NCBI RefSeq assembly: GCF_001561995.1
Contig: NZ_LLWC01000022.1
Location: forward strand, 310,001 to 374,000
DNA from: Polycladidibacter hongkongensis
GTDB lineage: Bacteria > Pseudomonadota > Alphaproteobacteria > Rhizobiales > Stappiaceae
Direction: 5' to 3'
DNA length: 64,000 nucleotides
A program made the position numbers and the translations under genes. The notes beneath the pieces were generated by a model. The model worked only from the letters and a program-made list of their open reading frames with translations. It was not told the origin of the DNA and ran no database searches. How positions within the stretch are numbered: position 1 is the stretch's first letter; each line of letters starts with the position of its first letter. Shown piece by piece: positions 8,950-18,175 of this stretch.

Positions 8950-9792
8950 ATGAAGTTTGCTGGCACCGATACCTATGTCGCCACCGAAGATCTGCAGGTC
9001 GCCGTCAACGCCGCCATAACCTTGGGACGCCCCCTATTGGTCAAAGGCGAGCCCGGCACCGGAAAAACAGCGCTAGCGCAAGAGATTGCCGCCTCGCAAG
9101 GCGCACCCCTTATCGAATGGCACATCAAGTCAACCACCAAAGCTCAACAGGGTCTTTACGAATATGATGCTGTCTCTCGCTTGCGAGACAGCCAGCTGGG
9201 AGATCCAAAAGTCGCGGACATCAGCAACTACATCAAACGCGGCAAGCTTTGGGAAGCCTTTGACCACAGCGGCCCCTGCGTTCTGCTTATTGACGAAATC
9301 GACAAGGCAGATATCGAGTTCCCCAACGATCTGCTGCAAGAGCTAGACCGGATGGAGTTCTTCGTTTACGAAACCGGCGAAACGATTAGGGCAACGCAGC
9401 GTCCGATCGTTATCATCACGTCAAACAATGAAAAAGATTTGCCGGATGCCTTTTTGCGCCGCTGCTTCTTTCATTTCATCCGCTTCCCCGATGCGGAGAC
9501 TATGGCACACATCGTCGATGTTCATTTCGGCAACATCAAGGATCGATTGGTAGAGCAAGCATTACAGGCGTTTTATGCCCTGCGCGATGTTCAAGGCCTG
9601 CGCAAAAAACCCAGCACCTCCGAGTTAATTGACTGGCTGCGCCTCCTGCACAATGAAGACACAGATCCCGAAGCCCTTGCCATCGAGCACCACGCCAACG
9701 GCACACAGCTGCCGCCTCTACCCCATAACGGCGCCCTGCTTAAGAACGAACAGGATGTCAGCCTGCTAAACCACATCACCAAAGCGCCCTAA
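8950..9792 (+). CDS. MoxR-family AAA+ ATPase
   Basis: AAA+ ATPase of the MoxR class, thought to act as a chaperone that activates or remodels partner complexes together with a VWA-domain protein. Visible motifs are Walker A GEPGTGKT (33-40), Walker B VLLIDEID (111-118), sensor-1 ITSNN (156-160) and the arginine-finger region DAFLRRCFF (167-174). At 280 residues it is the short single-domain form. AAGGAG precedes the ATG. The VWA/CoxE partner usually next to such genes lies 5.4 kb away at 15194-16369, with four co-oriented genes and one reverse gene between. The next gene starts 3 bases downstream. Confidence 0.92.
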   Translation: MKFAGTDTYVATEDLQVAVNAAITLGRPLLVKGEPGTGKTALAQEIAASQGAPLIEWHIKSTTKAQQGLYEYDAVSRLRDSQLGDPKVADISNYIKRGKLWEAFDHSGPCVLLIDEIDKADIEFPNDLLQELDRMEFFVYETGETIRATQRPIVIITSNNEKDLPDAFLRRCFFHFIRFPDAETMAHIVDVHFGNIKDRLVEQALQAFYALRDVQGLRKKPSTSELIDWLRLLHNEDTDPEALAIEHHANGTQLPPLPHNGALLKNEQDVSLLNHITKAP

Positions 9793-9795
9793 CTG

Positions 9796-10398
9796 ATGAT
9801 CCCAAGTAAACGACGGTTGATTGCCCTAAGCATCCTGCTCGGCTACCTCAGCCAAACAGCACTCGCCAATGACCCGTATTCTGAAGGGCTGCTAAACCGC
9901 CCCTACGACCTGCGCACCGGTTGGCGTAAGGATGTGCACGGCCTTACACACATCGAAGGCATGCACTGCCCGGACTGGCTCGGCGAAATGGAACGTACAG
10001 CGATCCTTCCTGATATCGAGGCTATTGGCCTTGGCTGCACCTACGAACGCAAGCGCGCCCGCGTCAGCGCAATCATTCGCCAACACCCGCACGGTGCCGC
10101 ACAGCCATTTATGCGCGAGCTCGCGGTAAACTTTGCAGCCTCTGGGTTTTCATTATTGAAAGATAATGGGCTTTACAAAGGCATGACGTTTGTCACCGGC
10201 GAACAAAACCACCACTCCATCTATGAGAGCATTTGGACATTTGAGGGCGAAACAGCCGACTACACTCTATGGGTTTCGCAGCGCGCCCCCGTTTTCCCGG
10301 AAAAAACAGATAAACTGCTGCGCGACTTCTTCGCACTTGCCAAACGAGTGGAGGCCTCGGCTAAAGAGGCCACGAGATCAAATTCACTGCAAAACTAA
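9796..10398 (+). CDS. Secreted protein of unknown function
   Basis: I do not recognise this family. The first ~24 residues form a signal peptide (basic start, hydrophobic LIALSILLGYL, cleavage after ALA), so the mature protein is probably periplasmic. The mature part is ~176 residues with two cysteines (in GMHCPDW and GLGCTYER) that could form a disulfide. It starts 3 bases after moxR, so it is probably co-transcribed, and it converges on the FAD oxidoreductase with a 2-base gap. Confidence 0.75.
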   Translation: MIPSKRRLIALSILLGYLSQTALANDPYSEGLLNRPYDLRTGWRKDVHGLTHIEGMHCPDWLGEMERTAILPDIEAIGLGCTYERKRARVSAIIRQHPHGAAQPFMRELAVNFAASGFSLLKDNGLYKGMTFVTGEQNHHSIYESIWTFEGETADYTLWVSQRAPVFPEKTDKLLRDFFALAKRVEASAKEATRSNSLQN

Positions 10399-10400
10399 TT

Positions 10401-11705
10401 TTATCTACTGCGCAGCATCGCCCGCTTTTCTTCAAACCAATCCAGTGCCTGCAAGCGGTAGTATTCCATTTGCACCGCGGCACGCCCTGCAGCACCCCCT
10501 GCCCAAGGGTGCCCAAACTGCGCCAACAGCCGCCAGCGATCATCTCCCGTGGCAAGACCCTTTGCTACCAAAGCCCCGCCCATGGCAGACGTATTAAGCC
10601 CGTGCCCGCCAAACCCGGTCAAAGCCCATAATCCGGGCCGCAATTCTCCCACAATCGGCATTTTATGGCGCGAATATCCCATCAGGCCAGACCAAGCAAA
10701 CTCCACATGGAAATCGCCAAGCTGCGGGTAGATCTCCAATATCTGTTCTTTTAGCATCTCCGCCAGCAGCGCCGGTTCCGTGCGCCGTGTGGTGATACGC
10801 CCCCCCCACAACAGGCGATTGCCCTCGACAATACGATAGTAGTCACCAGCGCGGCGTGTGTCGGCAATGCATCCATTGAAGCGGATTACCTCACCCAGTT
10901 CCGGCCCCATGCTTGCACTGGTCACCACATAGGTTGCAACCGGCTGCATAGCTTTGTCCACTTGCGGCCACACGCCATTCAGCACGCCATATGCACTGGT
11001 CGCCAACACGACACTTTCACTGTGCACGCAGCCAAGCGGCGTGTTAACCCGCCAACCCGCGCCGACGCCCTTAAGTGATAAAGCAGGTGATTGTTCAAAA
11101 ATCTTCCCGCCCAAACGCATAATCTTCTGCTTCAATAAATCGGCATAAGCCAATGGATCGATATGAAAAGGACTTGGGTCGTGCAAGGCACAAAAATAAC
11201 GATCACTTTGCAAAAAGCGCTTGAGTTGTGGGCGATCAAGAAAACCTAGCTCCACATTGTAGTTACGGGCCATACGCTCTTGGCGCGCCTTTAATGCCCC
11301 TGCATTGTCGTGACGCTGCACCTTAAGCCAGCCGCGCCCTTGGACAATATGGCCAGCCGCCTCGCGCTCTATCATCTGGTGGATATATTGCACCCCGCCC
11401 GCTGATAACTTGTAAAGCGAGCGCGCATCATCAAGCCCGACGCGCTTCTCCACCTCGTCCATACCCGCTGCAAAACCGGCCGAAACAAAACCGCCATTGC
11501 GTCCAGAGGCCCCCCATCCTGTCAGCTCAGCCTCCAGCACAGCGACCCGCCGCCCTAGCTTCAAAGCCTCAAGCGCACAAGTAAGTCCCGCAAGCCCGCC
11601 ACCCACAATACAAACATCCGTATGGTATTTACCGACCAGTTCAGGTTGAACTGCAAGATCACGCTGGCGCGCGGCATAGTAAGAGGCAACATGAGATGCG
11701 TGCAC
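10401..11705 (-). CDS. FAD-dependent oxidoreductase, DAO family
   Basis: Flavoenzyme of the D-amino-acid-oxidase/glycine-oxidase superfamily, probably oxidising an amine or amino acid. The Rossmann motif VCIVGGGLAGLTCALEA (31-47) with an acidic residue at the end of beta-2 (VLEAE), WGASGRNGGFVSAG and the C-terminal ALTGFGGHGLNTSAMGG flavin loop are typical. The layout resembles PuuB-type gamma-glutamylputrescine oxidases (434 aa), but the substrate cannot be read from sequence. It stands alone in orientation between plus-strand genes. Confidence 0.85.
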   Translation of the reverse strand: MHASHVASYYAARQRDLAVQPELVGKYHTDVCIVGGGLAGLTCALEALKLGRRVAVLEAELTGWGASGRNGGFVSAGFAAGMDEVEKRVGLDDARSLYKLSAGGVQYIHQMIEREAAGHIVQGRGWLKVQRHDNAGALKARQERMARNYNVELGFLDRPQLKRFLQSDRYFCALHDPSPFHIDPLAYADLLKQKIMRLGGKIFEQSPALSLKGVGAGWRVNTPLGCVHSESVVLATSAYGVLNGVWPQVDKAMQPVATYVVTSASMGPELGEVIRFNGCIADTRRAGDYYRIVEGNRLLWGGRITTRRTEPALLAEMLKEQILEIYPQLGDFHVEFAWSGLMGYSRHKMPIVGELRPGLWALTGFGGHGLNTSAMGGALVAKGLATGDDRWRLLAQFGHPWAGGAAGRAAVQMEYYRLQALDWFEEKRAMLRSR

Positions 11706-11987
11706 GAAAGTAAGCCTTAATCAAATCAATCGCCCGTTGTGTTGCCACATTTAGGGGTAAAACTCAACTGTTATACCACCCTTATAAATTCTCTTTGCCA
11801 AGTAAATCCAATGCATCACACACACAACAAACTCATTACACTCAGATAGACCTTTTCACGGTACCTCCAGAAGAGTAGGTTACGAGTCCTGAAGAGCACT
11901 CTTTGCGAGAAAACAACACAAGGCATCGTAGTTTTGCTTAGTGTCTGTGTGTTTCTTCTAGATCGAAGAGAAATGGGAGATGACTGA

Positions 11988-12548
11988 ATGCTACGTTTGC
12001 TGCTTATGCGCCACGCCAAATCAGATTGGGGCGACCCACGCCTTCCCGATTGTGAGCGCCCGCTAAACACCCGTGGCGAAGCAGCAGCGCAAGATATGGC
12101 CGCCTTCATGGCGGCCCACCACATGTTGCCCGAGCTGGTGCTGTGCTCCACGTCCTTGCGCACCCGCATGACGTTGAGCCCGCTCCTGCCTTACCTGTCA
12201 AACGAATGCCGCCTGATAACACTGGAAGACCTGTACCAAGGTGGCGGCCCGGACTACGTCGAAACAATTTGCGCTTATGGCGGCCTTTCTCAAAACCTGC
12301 TCGTGCTGGGCCACATGCCGAACATCCAGCAAACCGCATCGGAGCTCTGCGGCGGCGGCAACCCGGCCCTCATCGACGATATGGAAGAAAAGTATCCAAC
12401 CGCCGCACTCTCTGTTATCGCATTTGATAAAAATCGTTGGTCAGAAATCAGCCGCAAAGAAGGCCGCATGGTCTCCTTTATCAAGCCGCGAGAATTGCCC
12501 GACTCCCCTCCCCTAACTGCCTCTACCAAAGTCACTCCATTAAAATAA
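11988..12548 (+). CDS. SixA-like phosphohistidine phosphatase
   Basis: Histidine-phosphatase superfamily protein. The catalytic RHx motif is at the N-terminus (LLMRHAKSDW, H9), followed by CERPLNTRGEAAA and the second conserved histidine in VLGHMPN. This layout matches SixA, which removes phosphate from histidine phosphotransfer domains. Length is 186 residues. A single-domain Hpt protein is encoded 8 kb away (19862-20197), but a link is speculation. The 282 bases upstream hold no gene that I can see. Confidence 0.88.
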   Translation: MLRLLLMRHAKSDWGDPRLPDCERPLNTRGEAAAQDMAAFMAAHHMLPELVLCSTSLRTRMTLSPLLPYLSNECRLITLEDLYQGGGPDYVETICAYGGLSQNLLVLGHMPNIQQTASELCGGGNPALIDDMEEKYPTAALSVIAFDKNRWSEISRKEGRMVSFIKPRELPDSPPLTASTKVTPLK

Positions 12549-12629
12549 CAGCGTTCCGAATACACCTAACGGAGTGAATGCTCTTGTAATCCCTCACGCT
12601 TTTTCCCACATCACCCCTAGGAGATTACT

Positions 12630-14117
12630 GTGAGCAAATTAGAGCGTACCTTTCAATACATGCGCGGCGAAACCCGTCACGCCTTGAAAAACATTGCCCA
12701 AACCACCGAGGACTTGACCACTCCCACCATCCGACTTGGTGTCACTGGCCTTGCCCGCGCTGGCAAAACCGTTTTTATCACTTCCCTGTTGCATAACCTG
12801 ATAACCGGCGGGCGCCTTCCCCTGTTCACCCCAATGGCGTCCGGGCGCCTGGCCAGAGCTTACCTACAGCCGCAGCCAGATGATGATGTGCCCCGCTTTG
12901 ACTATGAGGATCACCTCGAACAACTTGTCGACGAACGCCTCTGGCCAGCATCCACCAAGCAGGTTTCGCAGCTCCGCCTAACCATTGAATACGAATCCGC
13001 AACCTTCCTAGGTCGCAATCTTGGCACAGGGCGCCTGCATCTGGACATTGTTGACTACCCTGGCGAATGGTTGCTGGATCTGCCCCTGCTCTCGCAGGAC
13101 TTTACGAGTTTCAGCGCCGCCGCATTCGCACGTGCGCGCGCAAGGCCGGATCTAGCTGGCGAGTGGCTTGCACTCCTTGATGCAAACTCCGCCGCCATTG
13201 CCGCAGAGGATGGCAGCGGCGGTGATGAGCAGCTCGCCCGCGCCCTCGCCGCTGCGTTTACAGATTATCTACGCCGGTGCCGATTGGACGACAACGCCCT
13301 GTCCATGCTGCCCCCCGGCCGCTTTCTGATGCCTGGTGAAATGGCAGACAGCCCCGCGCTCACCTTTTGCCCGCTCGATACTGCCGCGCTGCCAAGGCGC
13401 CCCGCGCCCGACAGCCTACATGCCATGATGCAGCGCCGATACGAGGCCTACCGCACCCACGTCGTCAAACCGTTTTTCAAGCACCACTTTGCCAAACTTG
13501 ACCGACAAGTCGTTCTAGTAGATATGCTCCAAGCGTTAAATGCTGGCGAGCACGCGCTGGACGATCTACAAACCGCGCTCCACGAAATCTTAGGTGCTTT
13601 CAAGCCCGGTAGCAGTAGTTGGCTGCGCTTTATCGGCGCCCGCCGTATCGACAAGATTCTCTTTGCTGCCACCAAGGCCGATCACCTGCAAAAGGAAGAC
13701 CACGACAAAATGCAGGCGCTGCTGGGCACACTTGTTGCCAATGCCTCTGCGCGCGCTTCCCGTCATGGCGCGCAGGTCGAGGCCATGGCGCTTGCCTCTG
13801 TGCGCGCCACCCGCCAAACCATGCTGCGGCACGATGGTGACGAACTGCCCGCCCTAATCGGCACACCTTTGCCCGGCGAAACGCTAGATGGCCAGCGCTA
13901 CGACGGCACCGAGCAAGCCGCACTGTTCCCCGGTGATCTACCCGCCTCAACGGATCCACACACCCTACCCGCAGCCCCAGAAGGCGGATATGGCGTCAAT
14001 TTCGTTCGGTTTCGCCCGCCACAACTGCGCCAAACAGCAGAAGGCATGACCTGCGCCTTACCACACATTCGCATGGACCGCGCTCTGGACTTCTTGCTGG
14101 GAGACAAACTCGCATGA
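12630..14117 (+). CDS. YcjX-family P-loop protein
   Basis: Conserved proteobacterial NTP-binding protein of the YcjX/DUF463 family, linked in E. coli to envelope or heat stress. The P-loop GLARAGKT is at 40-47, followed by VFITSLLHNLITGGRLP, and IVDYPGEWLLDLPLL forms the Walker B-like region. Length 495 residues is typical. AGGAG precedes the GTG start. Its 3' end overlaps the YcjF-like gene by 4 bases (ATGA), a classic coupled ycjX-ycjF arrangement. Confidence 0.92.
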   Translation: MSKLERTFQYMRGETRHALKNIAQTTEDLTTPTIRLGVTGLARAGKTVFITSLLHNLITGGRLPLFTPMASGRLARAYLQPQPDDDVPRFDYEDHLEQLVDERLWPASTKQVSQLRLTIEYESATFLGRNLGTGRLHLDIVDYPGEWLLDLPLLSQDFTSFSAAAFARARARPDLAGEWLALLDANSAAIAAEDGSGGDEQLARALAAAFTDYLRRCRLDDNALSMLPPGRFLMPGEMADSPALTFCPLDTAALPRRPAPDSLHAMMQRRYEAYRTHVVKPFFKHHFAKLDRQVVLVDMLQALNAGEHALDDLQTALHEILGAFKPGSSSWLRFIGARRIDKILFAATKADHLQKEDHDKMQALLGTLVANASARASRHGAQVEAMALASVRATRQTMLRHDGDELPALIGTPLPGETLDGQRYDGTEQAALFPGDLPASTDPHTLPAAPEGGYGVNFVRFRPPQLRQTAEGMTCALPHIRMDRALDFLLGDKLA

Positions 14118-15172
14118 CCAAACCAGCCCCTAAAAATGCCAACAGCAAACCACGCGCCCCGCGCTCGTTTAAGCTTGATCCGCAAGATCTGGAGAACCTG
14201 AACGAGCAACTGGATGCAAAACCAGAGCCAGAAGCACATCTCCCCGCTACCACTCATAGCCCCTTGCCAGCGCGCAAAAGCCGCGCCGGCCGCTGGATCC
14301 TTGTTGGCATTACCGGCCTTCTCTCTCTATCATTCGCACTGGCAATCGATGAGCTGATCCGCGCCCTATTCACCCGCTATGAATGGCTTGGATATGCTGG
14401 CCTTGCCCTGCTAGCAATTCTAACCCTTGGTCTCATTGGATTTATCATCGGCGAAACCCGTGCCCTCTCCCGCCTTGCGCGCATTGATAGCTTGCGCCGC
14501 CACGTAGCAGCTGCCAATACCAATGGCTCAGAGCAGGAAATGCGCCGCGCCCTAAACGATTTACAACGTCTCTACGCCGAACGCGCCGACACGGCAGCAG
14601 GGCGCGCCCGCCTAGCGTCTCATCTTGACGAGGTAATGGACGCCAGCGATCTGGCCAAGCTGGCTGAACGGGAGGTACTTACTCCGTTGGACAACGCCGC
14701 ACGCCAAGCAATTCTTTCCTCTTCCAAGAGAGTTTCGCTGGTGACGGCCCTGTCACCACGCGCACTGGTAGATCTTGGTATCGTTTTTTACGAGTGCTTG
14801 CGCCTTATCAGCGCCATTGCCCGCCTTTACGGCGCGCGCCCCGGCTCGCTTGGTTATTGGCGCCTAGCGCGCAAAGTCGCCACCCACTTGGCGCTCACCG
14901 GCGGAATGGCCGCAGGCGATACAGTGCTGGAGCAATTCATCGGCCAAGGGCTCGCCGCGCGCCTGTCCGCGCGACTTGGCGAAGGCGTCATCAACGGCTT
15001 CCTCACATCCCGCGTTGGTCTTGCCGCTGTCGAAGTCTGCCGTCCCATGCCATTCATTGAAAGCAAAGGCATCACATTACCCCAGCTTATGGGTGAACTG
15101 GCAAAATCCACTCGCCCCGCCAAGGAAAAAGATGAAGCCAACGCGACGCAAGAGCCTCTCGACAAGGGATAG
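14114..15172 (+). CDS. YcjF-family (DUF697) membrane protein
   Basis: Inner-membrane partner of YcjX. A proline- and lysine-rich cytoplasmic N-terminus (1-60) is followed by two transmembrane segments (61-83 and 91-113) and a C-terminal DUF697-like domain (~200-330) with GGMAAGDTVLEQFIGQGLAAR. Length 352 residues is normal. It starts inside ycjX (4-base overlap) and ends 21 bases before the VWA gene, so the three probably form one transcript. Confidence 0.9.
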   Translation: MTKPAPKNANSKPRAPRSFKLDPQDLENLNEQLDAKPEPEAHLPATTHSPLPARKSRAGRWILVGITGLLSLSFALAIDELIRALFTRYEWLGYAGLALLAILTLGLIGFIIGETRALSRLARIDSLRRHVAAANTNGSEQEMRRALNDLQRLYAERADTAAGRARLASHLDEVMDASDLAKLAEREVLTPLDNAARQAILSSSKRVSLVTALSPRALVDLGIVFYECLRLISAIARLYGARPGSLGYWRLARKVATHLALTGGMAAGDTVLEQFIGQGLAARLSARLGEGVINGFLTSRVGLAAVEVCRPMPFIESKGITLPQLMGELAKSTRPAKEKDEANATQEPLDKG

Positions 15173-15193
15173 CAGCCGGACTAGGCTAGCCCC

Positions 15194-16369
15194 ATGTTTA
15201 TCGAGTTCTTCCTCAATCTGAAGCAAAAGGGCCTGCCGGTCTCCCTGCGCGAATATCTAACGCTCATGGCGGCGCTCGACGCCGATTTGGCAGATAAAAA
15301 CCCGCAGACATTCTACTATCTCTCTCGCGCAACGTTAGTGAAGGACGAGAGCAACATCGACAAGTTCGATCAGGTGTTCGCGCAAGTTTTTGCAGGTCAG
15401 CTGCCTGTTGACGAGGTCGCCGCGCGAACATTGCCAACCGATTGGCTCACCCGCCTTGCGGAAAAACACCTCAGCGAAGAAGACAAAGCCCTTATCAAAT
15501 CCATGGGTGGCTTTGAAAAGCTAATGGAAACACTGGCTCAGCGCCTTGCCCAACAAGAGGAGCGCCATCAAGGCGGCAACAAATGGATCGGCACCGCAGG
15601 CACCTCTCCATTCGGAGCTTATGGCTATAATTCGGAGGGCATCCGCATCGGCCAATCCCACTCCCGCCATCGCCGCGCTGTCAAAGTTTGGGATGAGCGC
15701 GCCTTTCAGGATCTGGATGGCTCCCGCGAACTTGGCACCCGCAATATCAAAGTGGCCCTGAAAAGACTACGTCGCTTTGCCCGCCAAGGGGCGGCAGAAG
15801 AATTCGACCTTGAAGGCACAATCACCAGCACTGCCCGCAAAGCCATGCTGGATGTACAAATGCGGCCTGAACGGCGCAACGCCATCAAAGTCCTGATGCT
15901 GTTTGATATCGGCGGCTCGATGGATGATCACATCCGCACTTGCGAAGAGTTGTTTTCCGCCGCACGCAGCGAATTCAAACATCTTGATTACTATTACTTC
16001 CACAATTGCCCCTATGAGGCACTTTGGAAAAACAATGCCCGCCGCCATACCGAGCGCTTCGCAACAACAGACCTCCTGCATAAATATGGCGAAGAATACA
16101 AGCTTATCTTCGTTGGCGATGCCTCCATGAGCCCCTACGAAATCACCTATTCAGGCGGCTCCGTCGAGCATTGGAACGAAGAGCCTGGCAGCCTTTGGAT
16201 GCAACGGCTAACCCGACATTTCAAAAAGAGCGTCTGGCTCAATCCCGTACCCAAGCAACATTGGCGCTTCACCCCCTCGATAAACATATTGGGAGAACTG
16301 ATGGAGCAGCGCATGTTCCCCTTGACCCTCCAAGGGCTGGACAAAGCTATGCGCGATCTGGGCAAATAG
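15194..16369 (+). CDS. VWA-domain protein, CoxE family
   Basis: Von Willebrand A-type protein of the CoxE-like family, usual partner of MoxR ATPases. The N-terminal helical region (1-110) opens with FLNLKQKGLPVSLREYL, a CoxE signature; the VWA domain starts near 228 with the MIDAS motif DIGGS (238-242) in a DxGxS arrangement. Length 391 residues is normal. It lies 21 bases after the YcjF gene. Its expected MoxR partner is at 8950-9792, so the pair is split. Confidence 0.9.
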   Translation: MFIEFFLNLKQKGLPVSLREYLTLMAALDADLADKNPQTFYYLSRATLVKDESNIDKFDQVFAQVFAGQLPVDEVAARTLPTDWLTRLAEKHLSEEDKALIKSMGGFEKLMETLAQRLAQQEERHQGGNKWIGTAGTSPFGAYGYNSEGIRIGQSHSRHRRAVKVWDERAFQDLDGSRELGTRNIKVALKRLRRFARQGAAEEFDLEGTITSTARKAMLDVQMRPERRNAIKVLMLFDIGGSMDDHIRTCEELFSAARSEFKHLDYYYFHNCPYEALWKNNARRHTERFATTDLLHKYGEEYKLIFVGDASMSPYEITYSGGSVEHWNEEPGSLWMQRLTRHFKKSVWLNPVPKQHWRFTPSINILGELMEQRMFPLTLQGLDKAMRDLGK

Positions 16370-16587
16370 CACCACCGCCACCAAGCCTATGCGAACACGG
16401 CAGGATAGCATTAAAACACTGTTTTTAAATATTTTTTCCCCAGATGAGATCAGCACAACCCCTGCATTTTTTTAAGTAAAGTGTAGCGCCAAGCCCAGCG
16501 CAAGGCGCACACCCTACACTCTGTCATAAATTTGACCTAGCCTATCCAGACTTCTGGCAGTTTCAGGTTTTGCTAAAGGCTATATTC

Positions 16588-17916
16588 ATGGACACCGCCC
16601 CCGCCCGTTTTTCGCGGCAACTTTCCCACGTGCTGGCTAAATTCGTCGGCTACGCAACGCTCGCGCTCTCTTGCTCCGCACTCGCGGTCGCACAAGACAA
16701 CAACCAAACCACGGATCGCCAAGAATTACTTGGGCAGCTGATCCCCTCGATCATCTTTCAAAAATGCCATGAGCAACTGAATGCGCCCATCAACTCACCG
16801 CAGTTTATCGCCTGCCTACAACGTGCCACCGGTGCCAAACCAAGCCCAGTAGAGCATCAAGGCAACGCAGACTATCAGCCGGAAAGTGTTGCGCCAGGAC
16901 ACTTGCCCCAAGTGCTCGCCCACCCGCCAGCAGAAGGCTATTTCCCAGATGAGCTTTTAAGCTGCGCGGCTCCTACATTCGGCCGCCGCCTGTGTAAGCT
17001 ACCATATCTACAAGCACGTAAGGTCGCTTTCCTGCGCCAAACGGCGCGCAAACCATGTGTGCTGGACCAAACATGGGGCCTTGCCGCGCAGGGTATTTGG
17101 GTCAAAGACGGCTGCGCAGCACTCTTTTATGTCTCGAAACCTGAAAGCCCGCTCATCACAGCGCAGATTGCGCCCCGTCGCTTTGTCGATCGGCCAATCG
17201 AAGGCCTTACCTCACCAGTTCCCTCCCTACCCCGGCAATTGCCCGGCGGCTGGGTGCAATGCGCACTTGAACATCAACCTTGTGCCGTTCCTCACCCGAC
17301 TGTCGTCCGCTTTGGTAGGCCCGGCGCTTTCGTAGAGCGGTTTGTAGACAAGGAAGTGGCTTGTACGAAATCTCGCTTTCGTGATCCCGCGCGCGGCGCT
17401 CCAAAGGCTTGTTATTACCGCCCACAAGCAGGTTCACAGCTTCAAACGCAAGGTATCCAGAAGGTCGAAGTGCCACCACTCGCTGCCCCGCAAGTTGTGG
17501 CAACCCCGACAAAAAAGCTCTGGCATATCCGCGGTGGCGACCCAGTTCATTTGGAACACGGTGTCCCGGAAACCGACGAGCGGGACTTCCTCGCCAGCTG
17601 CAAACCCGCATCTGGCTTGGCACGGGTCACACTCGCTCCATTTGGTTCTCATCAGCCCGGTAGCCCGCTAAACATAACCGCTTGGTTTGATGGGCACTCA
17701 AGACCACTGCATGCAATTGCCTCCAGTGGCCACAATGAATCCGGTTCCCCCGAGCCCCAGCTAATACTCTCTCTTACCGATATGTTTTGGGACAACTTGC
17801 AGCACAAAAACAGCCTTGTCCTTCAACATCAAAACGGCAATGCCTATACTGTTTCATTAAAAGGCAGCGCCGCTGCCCTGCGCAAGTTTAAGAAACTCTG
17901 CAAGCGATCAAGCTAA
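16588..17916 (+). CDS. Secreted cysteine-rich protein with DUF3011-like segment
   Basis: An N-terminal signal peptide (FVGYATLALSCSALAVAQ) predicts export. The mature protein has about a dozen cysteines. The segment from VAFLRQTARKPCVL to GIWVKDGCAALF (residues ~135-172) fits the pattern of DUF3011, a secreted domain of unknown function (RQ...C...WG...GIWV..GC.A.F). The rest is not recognised. I choose the ATG at 16588 over an in-frame TTG at 16570 because AAAGG lies 8 bases upstream. It stands alone between the VWA and MFS genes. Confidence 0.75.
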   Translation: MDTAPARFSRQLSHVLAKFVGYATLALSCSALAVAQDNNQTTDRQELLGQLIPSIIFQKCHEQLNAPINSPQFIACLQRATGAKPSPVEHQGNADYQPESVAPGHLPQVLAHPPAEGYFPDELLSCAAPTFGRRLCKLPYLQARKVAFLRQTARKPCVLDQTWGLAAQGIWVKDGCAALFYVSKPESPLITAQIAPRRFVDRPIEGLTSPVPSLPRQLPGGWVQCALEHQPCAVPHPTVVRFGRPGAFVERFVDKEVACTKSRFRDPARGAPKACYYRPQAGSQLQTQGIQKVEVPPLAAPQVVATPTKKLWHIRGGDPVHLEHGVPETDERDFLASCKPASGLARVTLAPFGSHQPGSPLNITAWFDGHSRPLHAIASSGHNESGSPEPQLILSLTDMFWDNLQHKNSLVLQHQNGNAYTVSLKGSAAALRKFKKLCKRSS

Positions 17917-18175
17917 TTACTCTTGCAAGGCAGTTGCAAGACCACTAACCTGCACACAAATCATTACGTGGCAGCAGGTCTGCGCAGAAGCCCCGCACGC
18001 GATCCACACCGTGCTTGCAATCCACACCGACAGCACCAGCGACCACTTCACAAAAAAAAACCACCGGCACCTGATGCGCCGCACGCCCTACATTCTAGGC
18101 ACAGCGGCCATAGGCGTGCCTGCCCGCGCTCCTTCATCCTCGCTGGCATTGGTGAAAATAATAGGGAATACAAGC

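Noticed and set aside
18011-18175. 55-residue N-terminal extension of the MFS transporter
   Set aside because: Polar, low-complexity sequence with no ribosome-binding site; the GTG at 18176 fits the family N-terminus.
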